NCBI RefSeq assembly: GCF_038561935.1 | Contig: NZ_CP102770.1 | Coordinates: 7,068,001-7,132,000, forward strand | DNA from: Myxococcus stipitatus | Lineage (GTDB): Bacteria > Myxococcota > Myxococcia > Myxococcales > Myxococcaceae | Reading direction: 5' to 3' | DNA: 64,000 bases | Shown: one piece after another, positions 1 through 8,973 of the stretch | Layout: each line of letters opens with the position of its first letter | How positions within the stretch are numbered: position 1 is the stretch's first letter | The notes under the pieces: model-generated | The model's database searches: none | What the model was told of the DNA's origin: nothing | Seen by the model: only the letters and a program-made list of their open reading frames with translations | Made by a program: the position numbers and the translations under genes

Positions 1-2688
1 GGGCTGGAGAACGGCGCGCTCGTGGGCCGGGCCATCATCGAGGACACCGTCCTCGACTCGCATGACCAGCCGATTGAACAGAGCCTCCCCTACTTCAGCG
101 GAGACACCTCCAAGCGGGCCCAGGCCATCACGTACGACGAATATGAGCGCGTGGTGCGCCGCGAGACCTCCGCCGCCGGCACGGCCCCCAACGTCTCGAC
201 GTATGTCTATCCCCGCGTCAACCGCGTCGTCCTCACCGAAGGAGCCTCGTCCGGCGCACCTCGCACCCGGACGATGACCCACGGCTACTACGGCGACTCG
301 CAAGCCCTCACCGAGCTCCAGGACGGCCAGGGCAACACCACCCGGTACACCTACGACGCCGTGGGACGGCGACTGAGCGCCACGGACCCGAAGGTGGAGA
401 CCACCTTCGCCTATGACGGCCTGGACCGGCACACCGCCATCACCACCCGCTCCGGCAGCACCACCTTCACCCGGGAGACCTACGCCTACCGGGATGAACA
501 GCGGGAATGGACCCACACCGACGGCGCCGGAGTCGTCACCACCTTCCAGCACGATGCGCTCCGGCGCGTGACGTCGAAGAAGGCCGGCGCGGACCAGACG
601 AGCTACACCTACGACGAGCAGACGAGTCCCCATTCCCTGGGACAGCGCACCAGCGTCCGGCTCCCCGACGGCTCGACGTATGCCTATGGGCACGATGCGG
701 ATGACAACACGACGTCCGTGAAGCTGACACTCGACGGGACCGCGTACACGCTGAACCAGGACTTCACGCCCACGCGCCTCGTCTCCCGCATCACCTATCC
801 CGACGCCGCGAAGACGGAGGTGAGCTACCACCGCGACGCGCTCCAACGCCTGCTCAAAATCACGGAGGGCACGCAGGAGCACCTCGTCCAGTCGGACTTC
901 ACCGCCCTGGGAGCCCCCGCGGTGGCCCGCTATGGCAATGGCGTGCGGACCACCTGGACGTATACGCCCGACGGCCACCTGCTCACGCAGGATGTCTTCA
1001 CGAAGGACGAGCGCCCCGCCTCCGCGAGCACCCTGGAGTGGAATGCCTTCTGGCAGGTGAGCGCCGTGCGAGACAGGCTGGAGGCGCCCCTCACCCAGAG
1101 CTTCACCCATGACGGCCTGGGCCAGCTGGTGAAGGCGCAGGGTGGAGGCTACGGCCTCCAGGAGTTCGCCTACGACGGGGCCTGCAGCCTCACGACCAAG
1201 GCGGGGCTGACGCTGGAGCGCGCGGGCCACCAGATTGCCCGGGGCTACACGCCCGCGAGCCCCGATGCCCTGCACACCCGCTACGACGCCAATGGCAGCC
1301 TCATCGAGCTGAAGTACCAGGGCTCCACCCTCACGCTCAGCTACGACTCCGCTCGGAGGCTCCAGCAAGCGGGCGACGTCCGCTTCACCTATGACCAGGA
1401 TGGACGGCGGCTGAAGAAGGTCGAACCCCAGCTCACGACGTACTACGTGGCCCCCTGCTACGAGGTGGTCGCCTTCGCGAACGGCGCCCGCCAGCACACG
1501 CGCTACGTCCTGGATGGCGACCAGCTCGTCGCCTCCGTCACCTTGGCGGAGTCAGGCACACCACCCGGAGGAACCGCGGGCGTGCCGTCAGTGGGCACGC
1601 GCTACTTCCACCTCAACAACACGCAGAGCACGTCGCTGGTGACCGAGGAGCGCGGCCAGGTGGCGAGCACCCTGGACTACGACCCGTTCGGCACTCCCCG
1701 CCTGCGCTCGGGGAGTGACGACTTCCGGCGGAAGCACTCGGGGTTGGAGCTGGACAGCACGGGCCTCTACTACGCGGCCTCGCGCTACTACAGCCCGCTG
1801 CTGGGAGGCTTCATCACCGCCGACGCCCAGATGGGCGCATCCGAGGACCGCATGGGGGCGTTCAACCGCTACGCCTACGTCCTCAATGACCCTGTCACCC
1901 TCATCGACCCGATGGGGCTGGGCATCTTCGACAGCATCGCCAACTTCTTCACCAACACGCTGCCCAACTGGGTCTCCAAACACTGGCAGGAGATTGTCTC
2001 GTACACGATAGACATCGCGCTCATCGCCGGAGGCATCGCGCTGTCGTTCGTCCCGGGCCTGCAAGGGGTCGCGGCGTTCGCCATCGGCGTCGCCGTGGGA
2101 GGAATGGTGGGCGCGGGCCTGGGAGGACTGGCCTACAACATCAGCGCGAACGCGACAGGCAAGGAGTTCAGCTGGAAGGACTGGGGAACCCAGGTGGGCA
2201 TCGGCGCCGCGGCGGGAGCCATCGCGGGCGGCTTCGCCGGCGTGGGTGAGCTGGCGGCGACCAGCCTCAACCTCGCCAGCCGAAGCCTCCTCAACATCGG
2301 CCTGCGCGCGGGCGTGGATGCCATTGGCGGCGTGGTGTCTGGCCTGAGCAGTCAATTGATAGGCAATGCCGTCGCGGGTGCGCCCCTGACGGCGGACCTC
2401 ACCTTCGCAGCGGTCCTGGGCGGAGTGGGAGGTGCATTGGGGAGCGTCGTCGCCAACGGCGGCAAGGCCATGCTCACCCGCGTGGCGCGCTCGCTGGACT
2501 CCGTGGATGGACTGACGGATGGCCTGCGCCGGGCCAACTACAACCTCACGGGCCCCACGATGCAGCTCGAGGTGGAAGGGATGCGCAAGGTCATCGCGCT
2601 GTCGCTGGGAGGCACCTTCGGAACCTCCCTCGGGTACGCGCTCAGCTACCTGCACGCGGAGCAGCTCTTCCTGCCCGGCATGAAGTGA
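1..2688 (+). CDS. RHS/YD-repeat protein, 3' part (5' end outside window)
   Basis: The reading frame is open from base 1, so this is the C-terminal part of a longer gene; a GTG at 22 is only an internal possibility. The protein is built of YD-type repeats (many Y-x-Y-D and G-R motifs). Counting from the GTG, the RHS-associated core follows: YDPFG near residue 553, GFITAD near 595 and the closing DPMGL near 629. In Rhs proteins the repeats form a shell around a variable C-terminal effector. Here the last ~255 residues are glycine/alanine-rich and hydrophobic, with several possible membrane helices and no nuclease motif I recognise. The Rhs assignment is secure; the effector activity is unknown. 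The next gene starts about 100 bp downstream, and no small immunity-type gene lies between them. Confidence 0.9.
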   Translation, partial: GLENGALVGRAIIEDTVLDSHDQPIEQSLPYFSGDTSKRAQAITYDEYERVVRRETSAAGTAPNVSTYVYPRVNRVVLTEGASSGAPRTRTMTHGYYGDSQALTELQDGQGNTTRYTYDAVGRRLSATDPKVETTFAYDGLDRHTAITTRSGSTTFTRETYAYRDEQREWTHTDGAGVVTTFQHDALRRVTSKKAGADQTSYTYDEQTSPHSLGQRTSVRLPDGSTYAYGHDADDNTTSVKLTLDGTAYTLNQDFTPTRLVSRITYPDAAKTEVSYHRDALQRLLKITEGTQEHLVQSDFTALGAPAVARYGNGVRTTWTYTPDGHLLTQDVFTKDERPASASTLEWNAFWQVSAVRDRLEAPLTQSFTHDGLGQLVKAQGGGYGLQEFAYDGACSLTTKAGLTLERAGHQIARGYTPASPDALHTRYDANGSLIELKYQGSTLTLSYDSARRLQQAGDVRFTYDQDGRRLKKVEPQLTTYYVAPCYEVVAFANGARQHTRYVLDGDQLVASVTLAESGTPPGGTAGVPSVGTRYFHLNNTQSTSLVTEERGQVASTLDYDPFGTPRLRSGSDDFRRKHSGLELDSTGLYYAASRYYSPLLGGFITADAQMGASEDRMGAFNRYAYVLNDPVTLIDPMGLGIFDSIANFFTNTLPNWVSKHWQEIVSYTIDIALIAGGIALSFVPGLQGVAAFAIGVAVGGMVGAGLGGLAYNISANATGKEFSWKDWGTQVGIGAAAGAIAGGFAGVGELAATSLNLASRSLLNIGLRAGVDAIGGVVSGLSSQLIGNAVAGAPLTADLTFAAVLGGVGGALGSVVANGGKAMLTRVARSLDSVDGLTDGLRRANYNLTGPTMQLEVEGMRKVIALSLGGTFGTSLGYALSYLHAEQLFLPGMK

Positions 2689-2784
2689 GCGGCACGGCTG
2701 TCATCACGTGAAGCAGTCGAAGCGCCCGGTGCGTGGTCCGCCGGGTGCCCCAACGCAGTGCAACGCCATGGAGGCCAGTCGCAT

Positions 2785-4203
2785 ATGGAGCCGACGACAC
2801 GGACGAAGCCGAAAATCCTCTTCACGGGGTCCACGACGAGCCAGGACTTCAGCGCGCTGAAGGTCCAGGGAGACATCTGCGCGAAGCCTGGCACGGAGGG
2901 ACTCCAGCTCGCCGAGGTGCACTGGGTGGACTGCGCCTCGACCCAGCCCGAGCAGTATGCGCCCCTGCTGCGCCCCACCCTGGACACGGGGAAGATACTG
3001 GTGCTCCGCCACCCCGATGCCAGGGCGTGTCAGACCTTGGCCGAGCTCATCGGGTGCCAGGTGGAGGAGGGGGCCGCCGCCCTGATGGTCTCCCGGGACC
3101 TGAAGGCCACCACGCCCTCCAGCTACTCCATCACCGTGCTCGACACCTCCCCTCGCCTCAGCGTCACCGAGCACCTGCTCGAGGGCGGAGACAAACAGCC
3201 TCCCACCGCCCGGCCCGTCATCTCGAACCTGACGCCCACGCGGTCCACGCGCGCCATCACCGAGGAGGATGGAACCCAGCGCGACTGGGCCAGCATGTTC
3301 GGCGTCCATCAGGCGGGCCCCCAGCCGACCACGGGCGGCCCCGGGCTGATTCCTCCCCAGGGTGTCCTGTATGGCATCCGGAACCTGACGGGCAGCTACA
3401 GCTCGACGCTGACCAAGGAGACCTGGAACGCGACCAAGGGGAAGACGCAGCCCATCGAGTTCGGCTTCAACAGCTCGTTCTATGTCTACCGGGAGAATGG
3501 CAAGGCCAGCGCGGACTACGTCGTCATCCGCGTCCAGCAGGCCACCTTCAGCCCCCGCACGCTGATGATTCGCGCCGACAACGCCAAGGGCTACTGGCAG
3601 TTCGACTTCCAGGCGCAGTGCACCAACAACCGCAACGCGGCGCTGCTCTCCACCAGCCCCGACACCACCAACAGCTCCCCGCTCGTCACGCAGCTCTCCA
3701 TCCCGCTGCACGTGAAGTACCTGAAGGACGGCGGCTGCCAGCCCAACTACTGGTCCGCGATTCAGGGGCCCACGACGCGGACCCAGGAGGGCTGGGGCTT
3801 GTCGAACCGGAGCGGCGTCACCTCCGGGACGGCCACGTGGTACCACTTCATCCGAGACCCGTGGAACGTCATCAACGACCCGCCGGACGAGTTCAGCCGC
3901 TGGTGGGCCAACATGTACGAAGGAGGCTACGGCGGCCGGGTGAAGAACCTGAACTCGCTCTCGGGCTCGTCCTTCACCGTCGAGAACGTCTCGGCCTGGC
4001 GCTTCAGCGCGAGCATGATTTCCGCCAACCGCAACGTCACCTTCACGGAGACCTTGCGCTACCGGCTCGCCGCCTTCGCGAACCCGTCGGGCACCGGCAA
4101 CGGCCACCACCAGATCTCCTGGTACAGCATCGAGACCCACCCCAACTCCATCACCCTGGACGTGGTCGCCGTGACGAACAACCCCAACAGTCCGTGCCAA
4201 TGA
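2785..4203 (+). CDS. hypothetical protein downstream of Rhs
   Basis: 472 residues from the ATG at 2785, which has GGAGG about 10 nt upstream; a GTG at 2758 would add nine residues. I do not recognise the family. There is no signal peptide, lipobox or membrane helix. The N-terminal ~120 residues look like a mixed alpha/beta domain. The C-terminal ~300 residues are rich in aromatic residues, Ser, Thr and Asn with alternating polar/hydrophobic patterning, suggesting an extended beta-sheet domain. It shares strand with the Rhs gene and follows it closely, so co-transcription is possible. A role as partner, cargo or immunity factor for the Rhs protein is inference from position only. Confidence 0.75.
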   Translation: MEPTTRTKPKILFTGSTTSQDFSALKVQGDICAKPGTEGLQLAEVHWVDCASTQPEQYAPLLRPTLDTGKILVLRHPDARACQTLAELIGCQVEEGAAALMVSRDLKATTPSSYSITVLDTSPRLSVTEHLLEGGDKQPPTARPVISNLTPTRSTRAITEEDGTQRDWASMFGVHQAGPQPTTGGPGLIPPQGVLYGIRNLTGSYSSTLTKETWNATKGKTQPIEFGFNSSFYVYRENGKASADYVVIRVQQATFSPRTLMIRADNAKGYWQFDFQAQCTNNRNAALLSTSPDTTNSSPLVTQLSIPLHVKYLKDGGCQPNYWSAIQGPTTRTQEGWGLSNRSGVTSGTATWYHFIRDPWNVINDPPDEFSRWWANMYEGGYGGRVKNLNSLSGSSFTVENVSAWRFSASMISANRNVTFTETLRYRLAAFANPSGTGNGHHQISWYSIETHPNSITLDVVAVTNNPNSPCQ

Positions 4204-4255
4204 AGCCCGCGGGGTGAAGGCCCTCCATCCAGCATGCTAAGCAGGGGGCACTCCC

Positions 4256-4921
4256 ATGGAACGTGCCACCCTGCTCTTCTGGCTCTGGATGCTCTTCTTC
4301 GCCGTCAATGTCCTCTGGGCCCTGGGACAGACGGCGGTGGCCACCTCCTTCGGCGCGCGCCCCACGGCGGTGCAACTGGGTTACGGGCCCACGTTGTTCT
4401 CGGTGACGCTGAGCGGAATCCGGTGGTCGCTCAGGCCCATCGCCCTGGGCAGCTCGGTGAGCTTCGATGGCCCGCCCGCGGAAGGCGCCAAGGACGCGCC
4501 TTTGGAGAACCGCCTGCGTCGGCTCCCCGTGGGCCTGCACCTGGCGGTCATCCTCGTGCCCTGGCTCTTCCTGGTGGGCGTCGCCATGGCGTGCCTGGGC
4601 GCGCGTGAGGGGTTGGGCCAGTTCCTCTCGGGCTTCGCCATCCCCTTCCAGCCCTCCGCCCTCCCCGGCCGCCTGGAGCGCTTCATCGCCCTGCTCCAGT
4701 CCGGCGAGGTGCTGCGCGCCTGGGGCCTCGCCAGCGCCAAGCTGGCCGCCCTCAACCTCTTGCCCGTGCCCATGCTGGCGGGGGGCTCCGCGCTGCTGCT
4801 CCCCTGGCGCAACCGGCCCGTGCCCGTGTGGGTCGCGGGCCTCAACTTCCTGGCGCTGGCCTTCTTCCTGCCCTGGGCCTGCTACGCCCTCTACCTGCTC
4901 GGCGGCGCCGTCTTCCGCTGA
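4256..4921 (+). CDS. M50 site-2-protease-like membrane protein, catalytically degenerate
   Basis: 221 residues with about four to five hydrophobic helices. It follows the layout of RseP/M50 proteases: an N-terminal helix, a segment matching the conserved region after the zinc site (LGYGPTLFSV ... WSLRPIALGSSVSF), and a late helix with LNLLPVPMLAGG. The metalloprotease residues are gone: the HEFGH-equivalent reads WALGQ (residues 21-25) and the LDGG-equivalent reads LAGG (174-177). The fold assignment is therefore good, but zinc-dependent proteolysis is not expected. It may act as a membrane scaffold or regulator. The stop lies 24 bp from the convergent LysE-type gene. No PDZ domain is present. 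Confidence 0.75.
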   Translation: MERATLLFWLWMLFFAVNVLWALGQTAVATSFGARPTAVQLGYGPTLFSVTLSGIRWSLRPIALGSSVSFDGPPAEGAKDAPLENRLRRLPVGLHLAVILVPWLFLVGVAMACLGAREGLGQFLSGFAIPFQPSALPGRLERFIALLQSGEVLRAWGLASAKLAALNLLPVPMLAGGSALLLPWRNRPVPVWVAGLNFLALAFFLPWACYALYLLGGAVFR

Positions 4922-4945
4922 GCCCGTGCCCCACGCGGACAGCGC

Positions 4946-5578
4946 CTACGCGCGCTCCTGGAGCGCGAGCCTGGCGCCCAGCGCGACGAACACGCCGCCC
5001 GTCACGCGCTGCTGCCACGCGGAGAAGCGCGGGTTGCGCCTCAGCCACGCGCCGAAGCCTCCTGCCACGCCCGCGAGGAAGACGAGCCACAGCGTCCCCG
5101 TCACGTCGAACAGCAGCCCGAGCAGGACGAACTGCAGGCCCGTGGAGCCCCGCGACGGGTCCACGAACTGCGGCAGGAAGGCCAGGAAGAACAAGGCCAC
5201 CTTCGGGTTGAGCACGTTGGTGACGACGCCGTCGCGGAAGATGCGCCAGAGGCTCGCGGGCTGGAGCCCCTCCACCGCCTGGGGCCCTGTCTTGCTGCGC
5301 AGCATCTGCACGCCCATCCACACCAGGTAGAGCGCGCCCACCCACTTCACCACCAGGAACGCCAGGGCGGAGGTGGCGAGCAGCGCCGACAACCCCAGGG
5401 CCGCCGCGCAGATGTGGAAGAGGCAGCCCACGCTGATGCCGAGCGCGGAGACGAACCCCGCGGACCGGCCCTGTCCCATGCTCCTCGCCAGCACATACAT
5501 CGTGTCCGGCCCGGGGGTCAGGTTGAGGGCCACTCCGGCGAGGAGGAAGGCCAGAAGGCGCGTCGGCTCGAAGAGCAT
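4946..5578 (-). CDS. LysE/RhtB family exporter
   Basis: 210 residues from the ATG at 5578; a GTG four codons upstream (5590) is possible but its GGAG is too close. The protein has about six membrane helices and the N-terminal LysE-family signature NLTPGPDTMYVLARS, followed by G-x-S-x-G in the second helix. The family exports amino acids and derivatives such as lysine, homoserine and threonine across the inner membrane; the substrate cannot be told from sequence. It stands alone, convergent with the M50-like gene and downstream of the aquaporin gene on the same strand. Confidence 0.9.
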   Translation of the reverse strand: MLFEPTRLLAFLLAGVALNLTPGPDTMYVLARSMGQGRSAGFVSALGISVGCLFHICAAALGLSALLATSALAFLVVKWVGALYLVWMGVQMLRSKTGPQAVEGLQPASLWRIFRDGVVTNVLNPKVALFFLAFLPQFVDPSRGSTGLQFVLLGLLFDVTGTLWLVFLAGVAGGFGAWLRRNPRFSAWQQRVTGGVFVALGARLALQERA

Positions 5579-5693
5579 GGAGGACACCACTCCACTCCGT
5601 CATCCCGGAGCGGGGAGCGGCAGAGGCTCGGCCCCTCTGCACGCTCCTCGTATACGCCCGGGCGCGCTGGCGTCCAAGCCCAGGGGCCTCGCC

Positions 5694-6470
5694 TCACACC
5701 GGCGAGTGCGTCCTGTCCCCCCGGTCCTCGGCGATGCGCTGGGCCCGCTGCGTATCCAGCGAGCGCTCCGCCGTGCGCGCGGAGATGGCCGCCACGGGAC
5801 GGAACAGCGTGCGGTACACCGCCGCCGCCAGTCCGCTGCCCAGCAGCGGCGCGATGATGAACAACCACAGCTGCCCCAGCGCCGTGCCCCCCGCGAACAC
5901 CGCCGGCCCCAGGCTGCGCGCGGGGTTCACCGACGTGTTCGTCACCGGGATGCCCACCAGGTGGATGAGCGTCAGGACCAGGCCGATGGCCAGCCCCGCG
6001 AAGCCCACCGGCGCCCGCGCGTCCGTCGCCCCCAGCACCGTCAGCACGAGCAGGAAGGTGAGCGCCACCTCCGTCAGGAAGGCCGCCCCCGCGCTGTACC
6101 CTTCCGGAGACGCAAGGCCATACCCGTTGGAGCCCAGGCCCGCGACAGACGCCTGGTAGCCCCCGGGAATCCCCTTCGCGATGGCCAGCACCACCCCCGC
6201 GGCCAGGAAGGCCCCCAGGCACTGCGCCACGATGTAGCCCAGCAGGTGCTTGTTCTCGAACTTGCCCGCCAGGGACAGCCCCACCGTCACCGCGGGATTC
6301 ACGTGGCAGCCGGAGATGGGGCCAATGACATACACCATGGCCAGGAGCGACAGACCAAAGGCAAACGAGACACCCAGGAAACCAATGCGGTCCCCCGCCA
6401 GCACGGCCGCTCCCACGCCGCCGAGCACCAGGACGAACGTCCCGACGAACTCGGCCACGTACTTCCTCAT
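5694..6470 (-). CDS. aqpZ: MIP family aquaporin (AqpZ-like)
   Basis: 258 residues from the ATG at 6470, chosen because AqpZ proteins begin MxKYxAEFxGTF as here. An in-frame ATG at 6530 has a better GGAGAGGG Shine-Dalgarno and would add 20 residues. Six hydrophobic helices and both NPA boxes are visible (HVNPAVTVG near residue 61 and TSVNPARSLGP near 183). The Arg after the second NPA belongs to the selectivity filter, and the small spacing residues favour water rather than glycerol. The C-terminal ~28 residues form a charged cytoplasmic tail longer than in E. coli AqpZ. It mediates passive water flux across the inner membrane. Confidence 0.92.
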   Translation of the reverse strand: MRKYVAEFVGTFVLVLGGVGAAVLAGDRIGFLGVSFAFGLSLLAMVYVIGPISGCHVNPAVTVGLSLAGKFENKHLLGYIVAQCLGAFLAAGVVLAIAKGIPGGYQASVAGLGSNGYGLASPEGYSAGAAFLTEVALTFLLVLTVLGATDARAPVGFAGLAIGLVLTLIHLVGIPVTNTSVNPARSLGPAVFAGGTALGQLWLFIIAPLLGSGLAAAVYRTLFRPVAAISARTAERSLDTQRAQRIAEDRGDRTHSPV

Positions 6471-6760
6471 CGCCTCATCGCCCTTGGCCGCGATGCCCGC
6501 GGCCGGGGCTTTCCTCTCCAATGAACGCATGCGCACCCTCTCCGGCCACGCGCACCTGGGACACGTGCTCATGCGTCCAGCGCCTCGCGGCACCAATGGT
6601 TCCACCTGGGAAGCTGCGCATGGTTGTTCCGGGGACAACACGCCACCGGCCCTCGAGTCCGGGAGGAAGCACGCGCGAGGCGCCTGAGGCTTCGCCACCC
6701 CTGACGAGGATGCCCGGCCACGCGAGGAGCCAACCCGCTCCCCGCGCGGCAGCGGTGTGA
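6471..6760. other. intergenic region between aqpZ and hpt
   Basis: About 290 bases upstream of the aquaporin gene. If translation starts at 6530, the first 60 bases are coding. The only structure I see is a short inverted repeat, GTTGT...ACAAC, around 6626-6644, which may lie in the aquaporin promoter. No convincing gene was found on either strand. Confidence 0.4.
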
Positions 6761-7294
6761 CTACTTGCCCTTCATCACGCCAATGAATGGCACGTTGCGG
6801 AGCTTCTCTCCGTAGTCCAGGCCGTAGCCCACCACGAAGTGGTCATCGATGACGAAGCCCTTGTAGTCGATGTCGATCTTCGTCCGGGCGCGCGACGGCT
6901 TCTCCAGCAGCGAGCACAGCTTCAGCGACGCCGGGTGCCGGGCCCGCAGGTTCTCCAGCAGGAAGCTCATGGTGAGCCCCGTGTCGATGATGTCCTCGAT
7001 GATGAGCAGGTGCTTGCCCGCCATGGGCTTGCTGACGTCGGTGGTGATGCGCACCTCTCCCGTCGTCTCCGTGCCGCCCTGGTAGCTGGACACCCCCAGG
7101 AACTCCATCGTCAGCGGCAGGTCCACCGCCCGCGCCAGGTCCATGGCGAAGAACGTGGAGCCCTTGAGCACACAGACGAACGTGAGCTCCTTGCCCGCGT
7201 AGTCCCGGGTGATTTGCGCGCCCAGCTCCCGCACGCGTGCCTGCAGCTTGTCCTCGGGAATCAGGACTCCGACTTCCTGCTCGTAGAACGCCAA
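6761..7294 (-). CDS. hpt: hypoxanthine phosphoribosyltransferase
   Basis: 177 residues, the usual length for bacterial HPRT. It converts hypoxanthine or guanine plus PRPP to IMP or GMP in purine salvage. The PRPP-binding loop is clear (IIEDIIDTGLT, near residue 100), as are LKGST near residue 43 and the C-terminal VGYGLDY motif. It starts 13 bp after the upp stop and is the last gene of a minus-strand salvage operon tdk-upp-hpt. The PRPP synthetase gene lies about 2.5 kb away on the other strand. Confidence 0.95.
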   Translation of the reverse strand: MAFYEQEVGVLIPEDKLQARVRELGAQITRDYAGKELTFVCVLKGSTFFAMDLARAVDLPLTMEFLGVSSYQGGTETTGEVRITTDVSKPMAGKHLLIIEDIIDTGLTMSFLLENLRARHPASLKLCSLLEKPSRARTKIDIDYKGFVIDDHFVVGYGLDYGEKLRNVPFIGVMKGK

Positions 7295-7307
7295 GGTCTC
7301 CTCCGCG

Positions 7308-8123
7308 CTACACGTAGGCGTTGTTCATGATCTCCCCGAAGCCGCCGCCTCCGGGGACGATGTACTGCCTGTCATCCAGGCCCCGCTCCTTCTCCCAGAG
7401 CGCGCCCGGCGCCGTGCCGAACACCTCCGGAGGAGACAGGCCCCGGTCCAACCGGAGCGCGTAGATGATGACGTCCGGGTGGTCCGTCGTCATCTTCCGC
7501 AGGTACTCCGGCGTGACGATGAGGTTCAGGGTGATGATGCGCCGGGGCGTCCCGGGCACCTTCTCCTTGTAGAGCGTAATGGCCGTGGACAGGCTGCCCC
7601 CCGTGGCCCCCATCGGGTCCGGGAACAGCACGATGGCGTCATCCACGTCGCCGCCAATCTTCGCGCCGCCAATCTGCGAGCCCACCACGGACTCGGCCGC
7701 GTCGATCATCCGGCTCATGATGATGTGGTCCTGACGCACCACCGTCGGGTCCACCGTCGCGTTGAGCAGGTCGTACGTCACCTGCGAGGGCAGCGTGCCC
7801 GCCCGCGCGATGTTCACCGTCACCACCCGGACCTGCGGGTCGATGACCTCCCCCTGGTAGAGCCCCTGCGGTGTGTAATCAATCATCCGCGTGGGCAGGC
7901 TCACCATCTTCCGGGGGAACTCCGCGTTCACCACCGTCTTCACCAGGTCGACGTAGAGCGTCTCCACCAGCCGGTTGATCTGCGGCTGGATGACACCCTT
8001 GGCGCACAACGTGGCCAACTGGGAGAGCAGGAACGGATTGCCGACCAGATGGACGTTTCGTCCATAGTGGTGGGTCATCTCGTTCAACTGGAAGGGCACG
8101 TTCGCGTACAGGGTGTCACGCAT
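7308..8123 (-). CDS. upp: uracil phosphoribosyltransferase
   Basis: 271 residues, longer than the ~210 of E. coli Upp. It makes UMP from uracil and PRPP. The PRPP loop appears as FPDPMGATGGS, matching the DPM-x-ATGGS signature of UPRTases, and a proline/glycine-rich C-terminal region with VPGGGGFG is present. The extra length lies at the N-terminus, as in longer UPRTases of eukaryotic type; that comparison is from memory. The gene sits between tdk and hpt with short gaps (48 and 13 bp), supporting a salvage operon. Confidence 0.85.
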   Translation of the reverse strand: MRDTLYANVPFQLNEMTHHYGRNVHLVGNPFLLSQLATLCAKGVIQPQINRLVETLYVDLVKTVVNAEFPRKMVSLPTRMIDYTPQGLYQGEVIDPQVRVVTVNIARAGTLPSQVTYDLLNATVDPTVVRQDHIIMSRMIDAAESVVGSQIGGAKIGGDVDDAIVLFPDPMGATGGSLSTAITLYKEKVPGTPRRIITLNLIVTPEYLRKMTTDHPDVIIYALRLDRGLSPPEVFGTAPGALWEKERGLDDRQYIVPGGGGFGEIMNNAYV

Positions 8124-8171
8124 TCGCTGGGTTCCTCTCGTGCCCCAACCCCGTGGCCGAGGCCGTGTGTG

Positions 8172-8771
8172 TCAGTCGAACAGCTCCAGCGTCTGCGGCG
8201 GCGTGCCCTCGGTGGGCTCCGGCACGTGACACTTGCGGCACCGCGGCTCGTACGCTCCGGCCGCGCCCACGACGACGCGCTCACCACTGGACACGATGCG
8301 CTGGGAGCGATTGGCCGGATTGCCGCAAACCACGCAGATGGCCAGCTCCTTCGTCACGTACTCCGCCACCGCCATCAGCTGCGGCATGGGCTCGAAGGGG
8401 CGCCCCTGGTAGTCCTGGTCCAGCCCCGCGCAGATGACGCGCAGCCCCTTGTTGGCCAACGCCTCCACCACCGCGACGACCTCGGCGCCGAAGAACTGCA
8501 CCTCGTCGATGCCCACCACCTGGGTGTCGGGCTCCAGCTTGTAAAAAATCTCTTCAGCCCGCTCCAACGGCGTGGAGGTCACCTTCAGCTTGGAGTGACT
8601 CACCACCTGCGTCTCGTCGTACCGGTTGTCGATGCGAGGCTTGAAGACCTGCACCTTCTGCTTGCCGTACACGGCACGCTGGACGCGGCGGATCAGCTCC
8701 TCCGTCTTGCCGGAGAACATGGAGCCGCAGATGACCTCTATCCACCCGATATCTTTGGGGAATTGGTGCAC
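8172..8771 (-). CDS. tdk: thymidine kinase (type II)
   Basis: 199 residues from a GTG at 8771, giving the usual type II TK length and an N-terminus directly before the conserved core. An ATG at 8855 with GGAG 8 nt upstream would add 28 unconserved residues and cannot be excluded. The enzyme phosphorylates thymidine with ATP. Visible are the P-loop GSMFSGKTEEL, the DEVQFF Walker B motif, and a C-terminal zinc site of two Cys pairs (CVVCG and CRKCH). First gene of the salvage operon with upp and hpt. Confidence 0.93.
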   Translation of the reverse strand: MHQFPKDIGWIEVICGSMFSGKTEELIRRVQRAVYGKQKVQVFKPRIDNRYDETQVVSHSKLKVTSTPLERAEEIFYKLEPDTQVVGIDEVQFFGAEVVAVVEALANKGLRVICAGLDQDYQGRPFEPMPQLMAVAEYVTKELAICVVCGNPANRSQRIVSSGERVVVGAAGAYEPRCRKCHVPEPTEGTPPQTLELFD

Positions 8772-8973
8772 GGAACGCTCGCCTGGCCTGGGGGCGGAGG
8801 GGCGCGGATAGTCTGTCACCCCCCCGCGGGAGTCAACCGCCAACCGCGTCCTCATGAAAGGTGCTCCCACGGGTGCGCCTGTCCGCCCGCCCGTCGTCCC
8901 GCATCGCCCCCGCATTCCTTGGCAAGCGGCTTGAAAGGAACCACCGGCGAAGTCGGACTGAGGGGGGTGGCGC

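Noticed and set aside
2704..4217. Two further long frames overlapping the unknown gene after Rhs (one minus, one plus)
   Set aside because: The chosen frame has the better Shine-Dalgarno and a normal amino-acid mix; the others are Arg/Pro/Gly/His-rich.
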